From Closterium sp. NIES-65 (taxonomy: Eukaryota > Streptophyta > Zygnematophyceae > Desmidiales > Closteriaceae), in contig CANXME010000320.1 of NCBI GenBank assembly GCA_948144175.1, positions 1,508,501 to 1,572,500 of the forward strand: a DNA stretch of 64,000 bases, in the 5' to 3' direction. Of this stretch, positions 19,242-30,780 are shown one piece after another. Each line of letters opens with the position of its first letter. Position 1 is the first letter of the stretch. A program made the position numbers and the translations under genes. Under the pieces are notes generated by a model, which worked only from the letters and a program-made list of their open reading frames with translations, ran no database searches and was not told where the DNA came from.

Positions 19242-21471
19242 CTAGTGACCTCTACAGGCACAGCTAAGGGGGGCGGGTCTACCTGAGACACACCTCAAGG
19301 AGCACGACCCTGAGGGGGGGAGAGGGTCTGCTAGAGGGGGACCTGGAGCGAGGAAAAGCGACGGGGGAGGGAGAGGGGCAGTGCGGTAGGGGAAGAGACG
19401 GTAGAAAGGAATCGACTCGTCAAAGGTGACGTCCTGAGAGGGGAAGACACGGCGCGAGGTGGGGTGGTAAAACTGCCAGCCAGGCGCATCAGGGACAAAG
19501 CCAAGGAAGACACATGGAATGGTGCGGGAGGAGAGCTTGTCCGCGGACGTATCGCGGACAAGGGCACGAGCACCCCAGACCCGGAAATGCAACGCATCGC
19601 CAACCTCCCCCATCCAACGCAGTGTAGGCGAGGTCTCTGGCAAGGAGACACGGGGCCAGAGGTTGAGCTGCTGCGCGGCGTACCAGACCGCAAACGGCCA
19701 CAGAAAATGGGGAGCCGCCGCATGAATCAACGAGGTATGAGCGACCTCCATGACTAAGCCAATGCGGCGCTCAGCAACCCCATTTTGCTGTGGTGAGCCC
19801 GGAAGCGTGAACGACTGCTCGATGCCCTCCCCCTGACAGAAGGCCCGCAAGAGGTTGGAGGTGAACTCACCACCTCTGCCGGATGCAGACGCAGGACACA
19901 AAGGTCCTGGCGGAACCTGCGGTAGAGCCGGAGACAAACTGCTAGGATCCAAGGGATCAGGACAGCAGGGACCTCACCCTTGGTGCGCAAGGGGAAGACC
20001 GCAGTGTACCGCGAGTAGTCGTCGACAACCAGCAAAAAGTATCGCTCACCGCCCTGTCCACGAACGCGGGTTGGGCCCCACATGTCCAGGTGGAGGGTCT
20101 GCAGAGGAGCCTCTGTGGGGGGAAACGAGGAGTGAGGAGCGGCGCGCAGCCGCCCTCGACGCAAGGAAGGCAGGGCAGTGCAGGCGAGGCAGGGAGGGGA
20201 GGGAGAGACTTGGGAAGACTAGACACAAGGAGGCGACGGTGCATGCCACGTAGACGTGGCAATGAGGGGTGACCCAGGCGGTGGTGCCAGAGAAGAGTCT
20301 GGTGCGACAGAGAGCGACACTCACAAGGGGAGGCTACCTGACCTGACGCAGACACCTGACCAATAGGAGCTACCTGAGGAGGCGCAGTCGTCAGTGTGTA
20401 AAGACTCGACCCTGGCCGACGGGTAAACGTGGCCAGGTGGCGGCCGGTCCGGAAGCACGTACAGATCGCCACACGTTGTCCTCCAGGTGTAAAGGTGTCA
20501 ACCCACTGGTTCTCGAGAACTGCGTTGCTCACCAAGTTCGTATAGAACGAGGGGAGGTGGAAGCCTGTCAGTGAGCCAGACGGAACCACCGGGCACGGAA
20601 GCACAGTGGTGGACCGTGCAAGAACTGGGCCCCCTGAGGGGTCAGCCAGAGAGACTGTAACTGGTGCAGTGAGTGGTGTGAGTGCAGTACTGTCACGAAA
20701 GAAACAGCGGGAAGCACATGAGTCAAGCGTGAAGGTGTGTAAGGCCTCAGCAGGCGCAGTACCTGAGGAAGCAGACTCGCTAGCACCTAAGGCAGCAGCC
20801 TCACTAGCACCTAGAGCAGCAACCTCTATACCGGGGTCGTACTGCACACATGGGTGATAGTCACTCTCAGCACCACCATGCAAAGCAGACATGGCAGTAA
20901 AGATGGCGTCATAGTCTAAAGCAAAGACAGCAACGCCTGACCTAAGCAACTCAAGCCAAGGGGGGATCTCAGCCTCGTCGCCAAACTCTGTGCGCCAAGC
21001 TTCAATCAAATAGGCGAAGCAGAGGGACTGTGCGTGGCCATGTGTCCCACAGGTCTCACCAGCTCGACGACTTGTGCGAATGACGTACGGGCAGCGACCT
21101 GGACTCGGAGACGGCCCACGCTGGTAAACCCACTCACGAAGCTGCCGGGGCGTAAGGGTCGGACGCCGCCGTAGCTGCATTTGGCCACCGCCAGACACTT
21201 CGCACCAAACAGCGTCACAGTGACTGCTACTACGGCCGCCACCACTCCCACTGCTACCACCACCGACGTCACCAGTCCAACCGATACGACAAAGGGAATT
21301 CATGGCGGGCAAGCTAGGAGGAGCGCGACTTCTAGGGCAGTACAGAGTGAAGGCAGTAGCACGAGTAGTAGCAACAGCAGGAAGAGCAGCAGGGCGGCGC
21401 GCGGCCAGAGCAGGGCGGCGTCCAGCCAAAGCAGGGCGGCGCGCGGCCAGAGCAGGGCGACGCGCGGCCAC
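19242..21471 (-). pseudogene. Copia B zinc-like motif, protease and integrase; capsid region absent
   Basis: Reading leftward: leader-derived RRPALAARRPAL repeats pass directly into GGGQMQLRRRP and LTPRQLREW, with no MATPSVLAF-type capsid region. Then come the zinc-like motif CGTHGHAQSLC, LDSCASRCFF (protease site, with Gly of DSG changed to Cys), LLWHHRLGHPSLPRLRG (about 20310-20260), LHLDMWGPTRVRGQGGERY (about 20090), SPQQNGVAERRIG (about 19790) and the C-terminal GWQFYHPTSRRVFPSQDV (about 19480-19430). Frame changes occur near 20125 and 19880. The absence of capsid is shared with F. Confidence 0.85.
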
Positions 21472-21895
21472 AGCAGGGCAGTAGTAGGCAGTAGGGCCTT
21501 TTTTTTAATTATTTTAATTTTATTTAGGGTTTAGCAGGGCGCTGGCGCAGGGCAGGGCGCGGGCACAGGGCAGGGCGCTGGCGCAGGCTGCAGCAGTGCG
21601 TGACGCGAGGGGCAGCAGAGCGCGACGCGACGGGCTGCCTTAGGGCGCGACGCACTGGCTGCAGCAGAGCGCGGCGTGCGAGGCAGCATCGCGCGACTCG
21701 TAGGCCGCCGTAGGGCGCGATGCGCGGGGCAGCAGCGCGCGACGCGCGGGGTGCCATAGGGCGCGACGCGCAGGGCAGTAGCGCGGGCGTAGGGCAGGGC
21801 GCATGCGCAGAGCAAGGCGCTAGGAAGGGCGTGTGCGAGGCAGCGCGACGCGGCAGGGCGTGCGCGGGGTAGCGCGTCGCAAGGTAGTATGGTGG
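21472..21895 (-). repeat. Copia B leader, lower part
   Basis: Repeats such as GCAGGGCGGCGCGCGGCCAGA, and GCGACGCGCGGGG-type words, around a T-rich insert with TTTAGGGTTTAG (about 21500-21536). It continues beyond D at 29387. Confidence 0.65.
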
Positions 21896-22026
21896 TGTGA
21901 AATGTGTAAGCAGGAATGGGAATGACTAAGTCAGAGTTGGGTACAAATACAACCCTAGAAAACTGTACCCCATATGTGCTACCCCACTATAGCCTACAAA
22001 CATGCATCAGCTATGATAATCTGACA
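21896..22026 (-). repeat. 3' LTR of Copia D
   Basis: 131 bp, identical to 29256-29386; on the minus strand TGTCAGATTATCATAGCTG to CATTTCACA. Confidence 0.95.
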
Positions 22027-22050
22027 CACCCCCATAGGCAAAGTGGGGGA
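22027..22050 (-). promoter_or_regulatory. Polypurine-tract hairpin of Copia D
   Basis: On the minus strand CCCCCA, nine loop bases CTTTGCCTA, TGGGGG, then TGTG and the LTR. The plus-strand DNA primer region is short and lies in one arm of the stem. The same hairpin stands before the 3' LTRs of C, E, F and the TRIM. Confidence 0.65.
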
Positions 22051-22237
22051 GAACAAGGGGTCACAAGACCAGTCAAGCAAAGTAAAACAAAGCAAGCTCA
22101 GGGTGGATCACAAAGTCACCACACAGTCCGAGCACAAGAGCAGGGCCAGAGGCCAGTTCACATGCAGGAGTACAGACATATATATAAAACTAGACAAGCA
22201 AGAGCAGGTATATATATATGTCACAGTACAAGTAAAG

Positions 22238-25200
22238 TCAAGAGGAGAGCAAGTGAGGCAAGACAGGCACAAGACCCAGCTGGGTGCAAAAGCGCTGATG
22301 GTCACAAGGCGCGAGTGCCTTGGTGAACACATCAGCAGTGTTGGCCTCAGAGGCCACGTACGCAAGTCGCAACTGACCACGCTGCTGCAGCTCACGAGCA
22401 AGAAAGTAGCGGAGAGCAATGTGCTTCGTTCTGTGCTCCAAGCGCTGCTCTCGACACAAGGCCAGCATAGCCTTGTTGTCTACGTACAGCACTGGAGGAG
22501 AACGAGGCGGCTCTCCAAGGTCAGTCAGCAGGTAGGTGAGCCAGCGAAGCTCCTGTGCAGCCATGGCCCCGGCGTAGATCTCAGCCTCACAACTGGAGCC
22601 GAGAACCGAAGACGAGCGAGTAGACCGCCACGAGACAGAGCCGGAACCAAGGCTGAAGGTGTAGCCCTGTGACGACCGCTGCGTAGCCTGGTCGTCAGCC
22701 TAAGAAGCGTCCGCGTGGCCGGTAAGGACCACTGGACTCCGCCCTCCAAGCACTAGCCCCATGCCCGACGTACTGCACAGGTAGCGCAATACCCTCTTCG
22801 CTGCAGCCATGTGCTCCGGTCTGTGTCTCCCAGGAGCAACATAGCGTGCAAGAATGCTCAGAGGGTATGCAAGGTCAGGTCGTGTGCAGGTCATCAGGTA
22901 CATGAGGCAGCCAACAAGCTCTGCATACGGACCACTCGACTCTACGGACTCATCCGAAGGCAGAGCTGAGAGTGAGTGGCGAGTAGGCAGAGGAGTGGCC
23001 TGAGGCGAGGAGTACGTGAAGCCGAAGCGCTGAAGGACCTGCTGCACCATGTGTGACTGAGTCAAGGTAATGGTGCGGCGTGCTCTGTCCCGAGTGATCT
23101 GCAAGCCAAGGTAGCTGCGCAGTTCACCCAGGTCTGTGCACGTGTGTCTCTTCAGCAGCTCGGACTTCACGTAGGCGAGTCCAGCAGTGTCCGCTGTGGC
23201 AAAGACCAAGTCGTCGACGTACACGAGGATGTAGAACGGCGGCAGGGAAGTGTCGGTGCGAAGAAACAGCGACGGGTCAGCAGTAGAAGGAGCAAACCCA
23301 AGAGCCGCAAGCGTAGTCCTCAGTGTGTCGTGCCACTCACGCGGTGCCTGGCGGAGACCGTAGACTGGCCGTCGGAGGCTCCACTGGGTGCCAGGAGGGA
23401 AAGTCCCAGTGAAGCCAGGTGGACGGCGAAGCCAGATCTCCTCGTGCAGGCTACCCTGCAGGAACGCAGTGCTGAAGTCGAGAGAGTGAAGCTCGTAGTC
23501 GCGCTGAGCGGCTATGTGCAGCAGCACCCGAAGAGTGGTCATCTTCGGGGTGGGAGAGAAGGTCTGAAAGTAGTCGACTCCCTGCCGCTGACTGAAGCCA
23601 CGAGCAACGTACCGTGCCTTGAAGACAGGTGGAGAGCCCGGCGGCCGCTTCACCCTGAAGATCCACATGCCACTGACGATGTTCGCCCCAGGAGGGGAAA
23701 CCGCGTCAACGTAGGTGCCTGTGGACTTCCAGGAAGCCATCTCTGCATCCATAGCTGCCTGCCACTGAGAGGAGTAGGGACCCTCTACGGCCTCCGCGTA
23801 AGAACGCGGAGTCGGGATGTCTAGTGCATCCGGGTCTCCCTCAGGGGCAAGCAGTACAGACGCGAGATGAGGTGAAGCAGCCGCTAGACACTGTAACTCC
23901 TCCTGCCTGTCCTCTAGGACGTCCGTGCCAAGAGCACACTCACCCCCGACGGACGGAGGACAGACAGACTCAGCAACAAGACTAGCAGCGTAGTCGAGAC
24001 GACAGCGGGCAGCAAAGTCAACGAGCTCAGCGACTAGAGCACACGCAGCAGTGGACTCAAAAGAGGGGTCAGTGACGACAGTAGCAAGCAGACGCGTGAC
24101 AGTAGGACTCGCAGCGCGAAGAGAGTCCGACTCAGGGTCGGCAAGCGCAGGAAGAGAGGACTCAGGAGGAGAAGGCAAAGGGGCACGCAGAGGAGCAGTG
24201 GACGGACGCAGAGACATCCGGTGCGTGCCAGGGACAGGAGGAGGACGCTGACGCGAACTGCGACCACTAGCGCGAGCAGCACGAACAGGCGACGCGGGAC
24301 GAGACGCAGGCTCACGACGCTCAGCAAGACCTCCAGTAGGACCAGTGTAAGGAGAGGGAGCAGGCAGTGGAGAGGAAGGCTCCAGTAGGGACTGCGACTG
24401 GACAGGCGGTGGACCCTCTACTGGAGGAGAAAGACCAAGAACCTGCTGCAGGAGCGGAACGAAGTACGGCCGAGGCCGCGCGGCAGCTCCAGACTCAGCA
24501 GGGACAGCACCAGCACCCTCAGCTACAGCACCAGCGCCACCCACACCTCCAGCGGCAGGACCAACAGCAGCAGGCTCAGCACGAACGCCCTCAGCAGCTC
24601 CAGCTCCAGGAGGACCCGCAGGTCCAGCAGCTCCGGGACCGGCAGCACCCGCACCCTCGACGGTCGAAGAAGCTCCAGCTCCAGCACCAGCAGCACCTCC
24701 AGACTCAGCAGCACGCCTCCAGCGGCGAGCGAACCACTCGCGCAGCTCCTGTGGAGAGAGGGGCTCCCGGCGAGACGCAGCAGCAGGAGAAACCCCAGGC
24801 TCAGCAGCTCCAGACGCAGCACCCCCAGGCTCAGCAGCTCCCAGCTCAGCACCCCCAGGCTCAGCAGCTCCCGACCCAGCACCCCCAGACCCAGCACCTC
24901 CAGGCACAGCACCCCCCGGCTCAGCACCCCCAGGCTCCGCACCCTCAGGAGTAGCACCCTCAGGCCCAGCACCCCCAGCCGTAGCACCCCCAGGCTCAGC
25001 ACCCCCGCGCACAGCACCCCCAGAGTCAGCACCCCTAGGCTCAGCACCCGCAGCAGCACCAGAGTCACCAGTAACCTCGACCGGGTCAACGGCGTCTACC
25101 TGGGACACACCTGAGGGGGCAGGAACCTGAGGGGGGAGGGGGTCTACCGGGGGGGGAACCGGCACAAGGAAGTCCGGGGGAGGGGGGAGGGAAGGAGTGC

Positions 25201-28139
25201 GGTGGGGGAAGAGACGGTAGAAGGGGACTGACTCGTCGAACGTGACGTCCTGGGAGGACAGAACACGACGAGAGGAGGGGTGGTAAAACTGCCACCCTGG
25301 GGCGTCAGTGGGGAAGCCAAGGAAGACACAGGGAGCAGCACGAGGGGACAGCTTGTCCGCAGACAAGTCGCGGACAAACGCCCGAGATCCCCAGACACGG
25401 AACACAGACGCATCGCCAACCTTCCCCGTCCACAGCAAGACTGGGGACATCGCAGGCCGAGAGACCCGGGGGTGAAGGTTGAGCTGATGCGCCGCGTACC
25501 TCACCGCAAACGGCCACAGAAAATGGGGGGCAGCCGCATGCATCATGGACGTACGAGCGACATCCATGACCATGCCAATGCGGCGCTCAGCAATCCCATT
25601 TTGCTGTGGTGAGTCCGGAAGGGTGAAGGTCTGGCGGATCCCCCGTGCACGACAGTAGTCCCGCAGAAGGCGAGAAGAGAACTCTTCGCCTCTGTCAGAG
25701 TGCAGACGCAGAACAGGAAAGTCCGAGCCGAAGCTCTTCCTGAGCTGGAGACGAGCCTCGCGGATCCAGTCGATCAGCACCTCAGTGACCGCACCCTTGC
25801 TGCGCAAGGGGAGGACTGTGGTGTAACGCGAGTAGTCGTCAACCACCAACAGGAAGTAGCGCTCGTAACCCTGCCCACGGACGGGGGCTGGGCCCCACAC
25901 ATCCATGTGAAGCGTCTGCAAGGGAGCCTCTGTCGGGGGGAAGTGGGAGGAGTGAGGAGTAGCCCGGAGGCGACCCTCGACACAGGGGACACAGGAAGGT
26001 CCTGGCCCGGAGGGGAGAGGAGGGAGAGACTGGGGAAGACCAGAGACAAGGACACGGGAAGCCATGCTCCGAAGACGGGGCAAGGAGGGGTGGCCAAGAC
26101 GGTGGTGCCACAGGAGAGTCTCGTGAGACAGGAGGCGACAAGAACAGGGGGCAGACTCAGGACCTGACCGGGACGCAGCAGCAAGTACCTGACCCGACGC
26201 AGCCACCTGACCAGACGCAGGGACAGGAGGAGACTCAACGGTCAGGGTGTAGAGACTCGACCCCGGCCGACGCGAGAACGTGGCCAGGTGTCGGCCTGTG
26301 CGTGCCTCCGTGCAGTGGGTCACCCGCTGACTCGCAGGAGTGAACTGGTGAACACCCCCATCCTGCAGGTCCGCTCCACTCACCAAGTTCGTGGAGAACG
26401 AGGGAAGGTACAGACCCGACAGGGTGCCCGAAGGGGCAGCCGGACACGGGAGGACAGTGGAGAAGTGAGACAGGACAGGACCTCCAGAGGGGTCAGCAAG
26501 GGAGACTGCAACCGGCCGGCCGAGCGGCGTAAGGGTAGTGCGGTCGCGAAAGAAGGAGCGAGAAGCTCCGGAGTGAAGTGTGAAAGTGAGGGAGGACGAG
26601 GACGACGCAGTACCTGAGAGCGCAGTCTCACCAGTACCTGAGAGCGCAGACGCACTGGCACCTAGAGCAGCAGCCTCACAAGCACCTAGCGCAGCAGTAC
26701 CAATGCCCGGGTCGGGCCGGAAACAACGGTAACCCTCATTCTCCTCACTATAATCCACAACATACATAGCAGTAAGGATAGCATCAAAATCAAGATCAAA
26801 GATCGCTACACCAGCCCTGAGAAGCTCATCCCAGCGAGGGATCTCACTAGCCCCAGGGAACTGCTGACGCCAGGCGTCCGTCAGGCGGCCAAAGCAGCGC
26901 TGGGTGGCGTGGGCACCCCCACACTGCTCACCCGCGCGGTCGCCGGAACGAAGAACGTAGGTGCAGGGACCAGTACCCCCACCCCTCTGACGCCCAGCGT
27001 ACCACTCACGAAGCTGCTGAGGCGAAGGGATGTCCCGCGAGCGCTGCTGCTGCTGCCGGTGCGAGCGCTGGCCACCACCACCACCGCTACGCTGCTGGGT
27101 ACCACCCCGACCAGCTCCACCTCCTCCACCACCACTGCCTCCTCCGCTGCCGCCTCCACCGCCTCCACCTCCGCCGCCTCCACCTCCGCCGCTGCCTCCA
27201 CCACCACCGCTGGCTCCACCACCACCGTCTCCGCCGCTGCCGCCACCACCACCACCACCACCTCCGCCACTAGTCCCGCCGCCACCCCCACTCCCTCCGC
27301 CGCCACCGCCGCCACCGCCACCGCCCCCTCCAGCTCCACCCGCGCCCTTGCCCCCCTTGCCCTTGCTTGAGCGACGTCTCCCACTAGGGGCAGACGCCGC
27401 GCCGACCGACTCAAGACCAAGCAGGTCGGCAGCAGCAGCAGAGGCAACAGAGGGCAGCAAGGGGGAAGGAGAGCACCCCTCAAAGATGGGGGTGCGAGGG
27501 TCACCACGAGAAGCACCTACAGCGACTATGCTCTTCTCCGCTGCAAGGAGGGACTTCTCGAGGAGGTCGACGGTGAGGGTGGTGGGACAGACTGCGAGAA
27601 AGTGGTCCCTGACTACGCGAAGGGAGTCAGGGAGGCGCGCGACTACGTAGTAGAGAGCGATGTACATGGGGGGGGGGGTTCTTAGCGCAGAACTCAGCAG
27701 GAAGGGCGGCGCGGTAGCGAGTGTCACTAGTGCGGAGGTGCGTAATGAGGTCAGCGACAGTGGGAAAGGCAGAGAGGTCAGGAAAGAGGTAGGGAAGCAT
27801 GAGACGGCTCAGTGCAGCAGTGGCAGGGGAGGAGTAGCGCGCAACTACAGCGTCGTACAAGGTCTGAGCACTCTTGTACTGACTAAAGTGCGCACGCTCA
27901 GAGGTAGGGAGGTGGCGACGCACAGCAAGACGTGCAGCAGCATCGCGGGTGGCCCACTTAGAGCGGACAGCGGGATCAGCATCAGCAGCAGGAGCAGGAG
28001 AGGCGCCAGAGGTGAGGTCAAAGAGAGAAAGGTCGTCAGCCCTGTCGCACTGTAAGTACAGCTGCAGGTCGTCTAACCAGACCTCAAAATCAATGGCGCG
28101 ACCCTCAGCGTCAAAAGCTAGGACACTAGGGGTAGCCAT
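22238..28139 (-). pseudogene. Copia D Gag-Pol polyprotein (about 1,970 codons), two breaks
   Basis: Start ATG at 28139 (MATPSVLAFDAEGR). Capsid-like Gag runs to about 27420, a Gly-rich linker to about 27080, and the zinc-like motif CTYVLRSGDRAGEQC then GGAHATQRCF is at about 26970-26900. Protease (about 26590) reads LHSGAS, with His for the catalytic Asp. LLWHHRLGHPSLPRLRS is at about 26115 and the integrase is at about 25960-25560 (MDVWGP, LHSDRGEEF, NGIAERRIG). A GGAEPGGA linker follows (25100-24400), then RT with LDFSTAFLQGSLHEEIWL (about 23480) and ILVYVDDLVFATADT (about 23230), then RNase H. Breaks: a run of ten G (27668-27677) shifts the frame inside NPPPMYIALYY, and TAG at 22700-22702 replaces the Trp of DASWADDQ. 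It stops with TGA at 22238. Confidence 0.93.
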
Positions 28140-28179
28140 GGCGACGACAGCGACGCAGTGCAAGCAGTAGGGAAAGAGC

Positions 28180-29213
28180 TCGCAGTGGCAGTGGGACTGT
28201 GCTCACCAGGCAGGGCAGGTCGAGTAGGGATGCAGAAAGGCGGCTCAGCGACCTGGCGGTTGGGTGCTGGGCGGCTCGGGCGCAGGGCGGCTCGGCTCCC
28301 GGGCGGCTCGGCGGCAGGGCAGCTCGGGGGCAGGGCGACTCGGCTCCCGGGCGGCTCGGCGACAGGGCGGCTCGGGCGGCTCGGCGACAGGGCGGCTCGG
28401 GTGCAGGGCGGCTCGGCTCCCGGGCGGCTCGGCTGCAGGGCGGCTCGGCTCCCGGTAGTAGGGGGGGGGGGGGGGGGGGGCCGCGGTCGAGCAGGCGGCC
28501 GGGGCCGCGGTAGTAGCTGGCGGCGAGGCCGTGCGAGCAGGCAGCCGGGGCCGCGACAGGAGCGGGCGGCGGGGCCGCGGTCGAACAGGCGGCTGGGGCC
28601 GCGGTCGTAGCAGGCGGCCGGGGCCGCGATCGTAGTGGGCGGCGGCCGCGGCGTAGCGGGCGGCAGGGCCGCGTCGAGCAGGCGGCTGGGGGCTGCGTCG
28701 AGCAGGCGGCTGGGGGCCGCGACAGGAGCGGGCGGCGGGGCCGCGGTCGAACAGGCGGCTGGGGCCGCGGTCGTAGCAGGCGGCCGGGGCCGCGGTCGTA
28801 GCAGGCGGCGGCCGCGGCGTAGCGGGCGGCAGGGCCGCGTCAAGCAGGCGGCTGGGGGCCGCGTCGAGCAGGCGGCTGGGGGGGGGGGCCGCGACAGGAG
28901 CGGGCGGCGGGGCCGCGGTCGAACAGGCGGCTGGGGGCCGCGGTCGTAGCAGGCGGCCGGGGCCGCGGCGTAGCGGGCGGCAGGGCCGCGTCGAGCAGGC
29001 GGCTGGGGGCCGCGTCGAGCAGGCGGCTGGGGGCCGCGTCGAGCAGGCGGCTGGGGCCGCGTCGAGCAGGCGGCTGGGGCCGCGTCGAGCAGGCGGCTGG
29101 AGCCGCGATCGTAGCGGGCGGCTGGGGCCGCGACTTAGCGGGAGGGAGGCGACACGGAGGGTCGCTCGATAGCGGAAAAAAAAGGTTGAGCGCGCCTCGG
29201 GGCGCGCTTCGGT
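28180..29213 (-). repeat. GC-rich repeat leader of Copia D
   Basis: GGGCGGCTCGG-type units (28250-28450), a run of about 18 G (28461-28480), then GCGGGCGGCAGGGCCGCGTCG / GAGCAGGCGGCTGGGGGCC repeats to about 29110. Same position as in A, E, F and G, but with its own repeat units. Confidence 0.75.
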
Positions 29214-29255
29214 GGGCCCTAGGCAGAGTTCCACAGGGAACCCGCTCTGATACCA
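29214..29255 (-). promoter_or_regulatory. Copia D primer-binding site, hairpin and GGGCCC
   Basis: TGGTATCAGAGCGGG directly follows the LTR. Hairpin GTTCC/GGAAC at 29228-29232 with 29237-29241, then GGGCCC at 29214-29219 and a GCGCGCC-CGAG-GCGCGC hairpin just beyond (about 29190-29208). Confidence 0.75.
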
Positions 29256-29386
29256 TGTGAAATGTGTAAGCAGGAATGGGAATGACTAAGTCAGAGTTGG
29301 GTACAAATACAACCCTAGAAAACTGTACCCCATATGTGCTACCCCACTATAGCCTACAAACATGCATCAGCTATGATAATCTGACA
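29256..29386 (-). repeat. 5' LTR of Copia D
   Basis: 131 bp, identical to the 3' LTR. Confidence 0.95.
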
Positions 29387-29391
29387 GGTGG

Positions 29392-29522
29392 GCCCGGAAA
29401 AAAAAAAAACAAACAAACAAACAAACAAAAAAAAAACAAAAAAAAAAACAAAAAAAAAAAACAAAACAAAACAAAAACAAAAAAAAAACAACCAAAAAAA
29501 AAAAACACGGTCCTACGGACCA
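29392..29522. repeat. A-rich tract of the Copia B leader and its shortened PBS
   Basis: About 110 nt of A runs with C interruptions (AAAC type), then GGTCCTACGGACC against the LTR. On the minus strand the LTR is followed by TGGTCCGTAGGACC. The ATCAGAGCAGGT part of a normal PBS is missing, consistent with a deletion between two GGT words. Confidence 0.7.
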
Positions 29523-29654
29523 TGTCAAGATAGCAAGCATGAATGGATGCTTTGAAAGAAGTGTGGGTACAAGTACTAACCCTAACGTTGGGCTGTACCC
29601 CATATGGGCTACCCCACTATAGCCTACACACACGAACACATGTATAGTTTGACA
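29523..29654 (-). repeat. 5' LTR of Copia B
   Basis: 132 bp; matches 10343-10475 with about nine differences. It is followed by the resumed terminal repeat of Y. Confidence 0.9.
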
Positions 29655-29783
29655 CCAAATCTGCGTTATAGGCAGCTACGCTTTCAAAATACGTTATTAA
29701 AAAAAAAAACACTTCGAATGTTTAAAAATTATCATATTTAGAAAGCTTGCTTTTTATAATTATCATTCGGCGTCGTTCTCAAT

Positions 29784-30780
29784 TCAAATCGGGTCTCTTT
29801 GACATGGGTAGCAGGGGCTTTCGAGTGCCTCTGCGTGTAGTGTTGAAGAAGGGGCGTAAGTGAGATCTTGCAACTGACGGGAAGCGCTGATGAGATGTTT
29901 GACGTTGGGCGTGACGTACATCTCCTTCGTTGTGTCGCTACGCCATCTGCTCAGTTGTTTGAGGATTCTGTATGGCACACTAGTGTTTTCCGCAGTAGTG
30001 GCTGCTCCTTTGCAAAAGGAGTGAGTGCAAAGTTGCTGTTCCCATAGCCTGATCTTCTTCTTTGCACCAGTTTTGGATCGTCGGGTATGATGGCGGCCTT
30101 GCTTGGCCACCTTGGGGTGAACCGCGTCCAAAGATGTGAATCATTGGCCCCACGAATTGCCGGTCGTATCCCGCGAGTTGAATGATTCGTCAGGTGCAGC
30201 GGGCAAGGCAGAAGGGATCATGAGTTGCAGCAATGGGTATCCATGTGCCCCTCCCAGCTTGGTCCGTCTTGGAGTACGGAATTGGGATCCACGTGACCTC
30301 GTTGTCGAACTGGATGTCTTGCCACTCGATGATGATGAGGTCCGAATATCTTAGGAATCCGGTGTACATGAGGATAGGGATTAGCCCCTTTTGGAACTCC
30401 CCGGTTGTCGGATTGCACTTAGCTCGAAGACATGTCGTGGACTTGTTGCAGCGAGACATGCTCCTTCACTTGCGTGGGGTGAGGGCAGTGCCTTTTTGCA
30501 AAGTCGCGTACTTGAGTGGTGAATGGTCCGATCGTTGGGCATATGCTTCCGGTCACACAGTATGCAAAGCTCACGGCTGAGCATGTGAGTTGTACCATGG
30601 ACATGGTAGCTTTGTGTTGGATAGCGTACACCAGGTACAGCGTTAGGGTCATGTCCGCTGTGGGAAGGAATGGGAGGTTCACCTTTGCACAAAAGGCTCA
30701 AAACTTGACCCAGCATGGCTCGTATGTTCGAATCGTTGAATCGGCCCGAGACTGTGAGAGCATCTTTAGAAGCTAGACTT
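29784..30780 (-). pseudogene. Tyrosine recombinase of element Y, decayed
   Basis: Three frames must be joined. 30682-30419 holds the core-binding part (LPTADMTLTLYLVYAIQHKA). 30459-30190 holds the box with the first catalytic Arg, LMYTGFLRYSDLIIIEWQDI, and PYSKTDQAGRGTWIPI. 30131-29784 holds THSFCKGAATTAE, LSRWRSDTTKEMYV and the Tyr of EMYVTP. The H-x-x-R box reads HSFC, so the second catalytic Arg is Cys (TGC, one step from CGC). It would join circular cDNA to the target without target duplication. Frameshifts near 30450 and 30180 and this substitution make it inactive. Confidence 0.82.

Larger units (their letters stand above)
21896..29386 (-). mobile_element. Copia-type retrotransposon D, nearly intact and recent
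   Basis: The LTRs at 21896-22026 and 29256-29386 are identical over all 131 bp, and GGTGG duplications lie at 21891-21895 and 29387-29391. It is inserted in the leader of B. It has the full order LTR, PBS, GC leader, gag, zinc-like motif, protease, integrase, linker, RT, RNase H, polypurine hairpin and LTR. Identical LTRs mean a recent insertion, yet the coding frame has a homopolymer frameshift, a Trp-to-stop and a protease active-site change. Confidence 0.95.
10343..29654 (-). mobile_element. Copia-type retrotransposon B, interrupted by four nested insertions
   Basis: The LTRs at 10343-10475 and 29523-29654 differ at about nine positions. Flanking bases are CAAAA (10338-10342) and CCAAA (29655-29659), a target duplication with one change; the uninterrupted site survives at about 33224-33230. 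Removing the solo LTR, C, the TRIM and D leaves about 6.4 kb of host: 3' LTR, RNase H, RT, spacer, integrase, protease, zinc-like motif, leader and 5' LTR. There is no UBN2 capsid region. Two or more frameshifts and a nonsense codon make it inactive. Confidence 0.9.
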
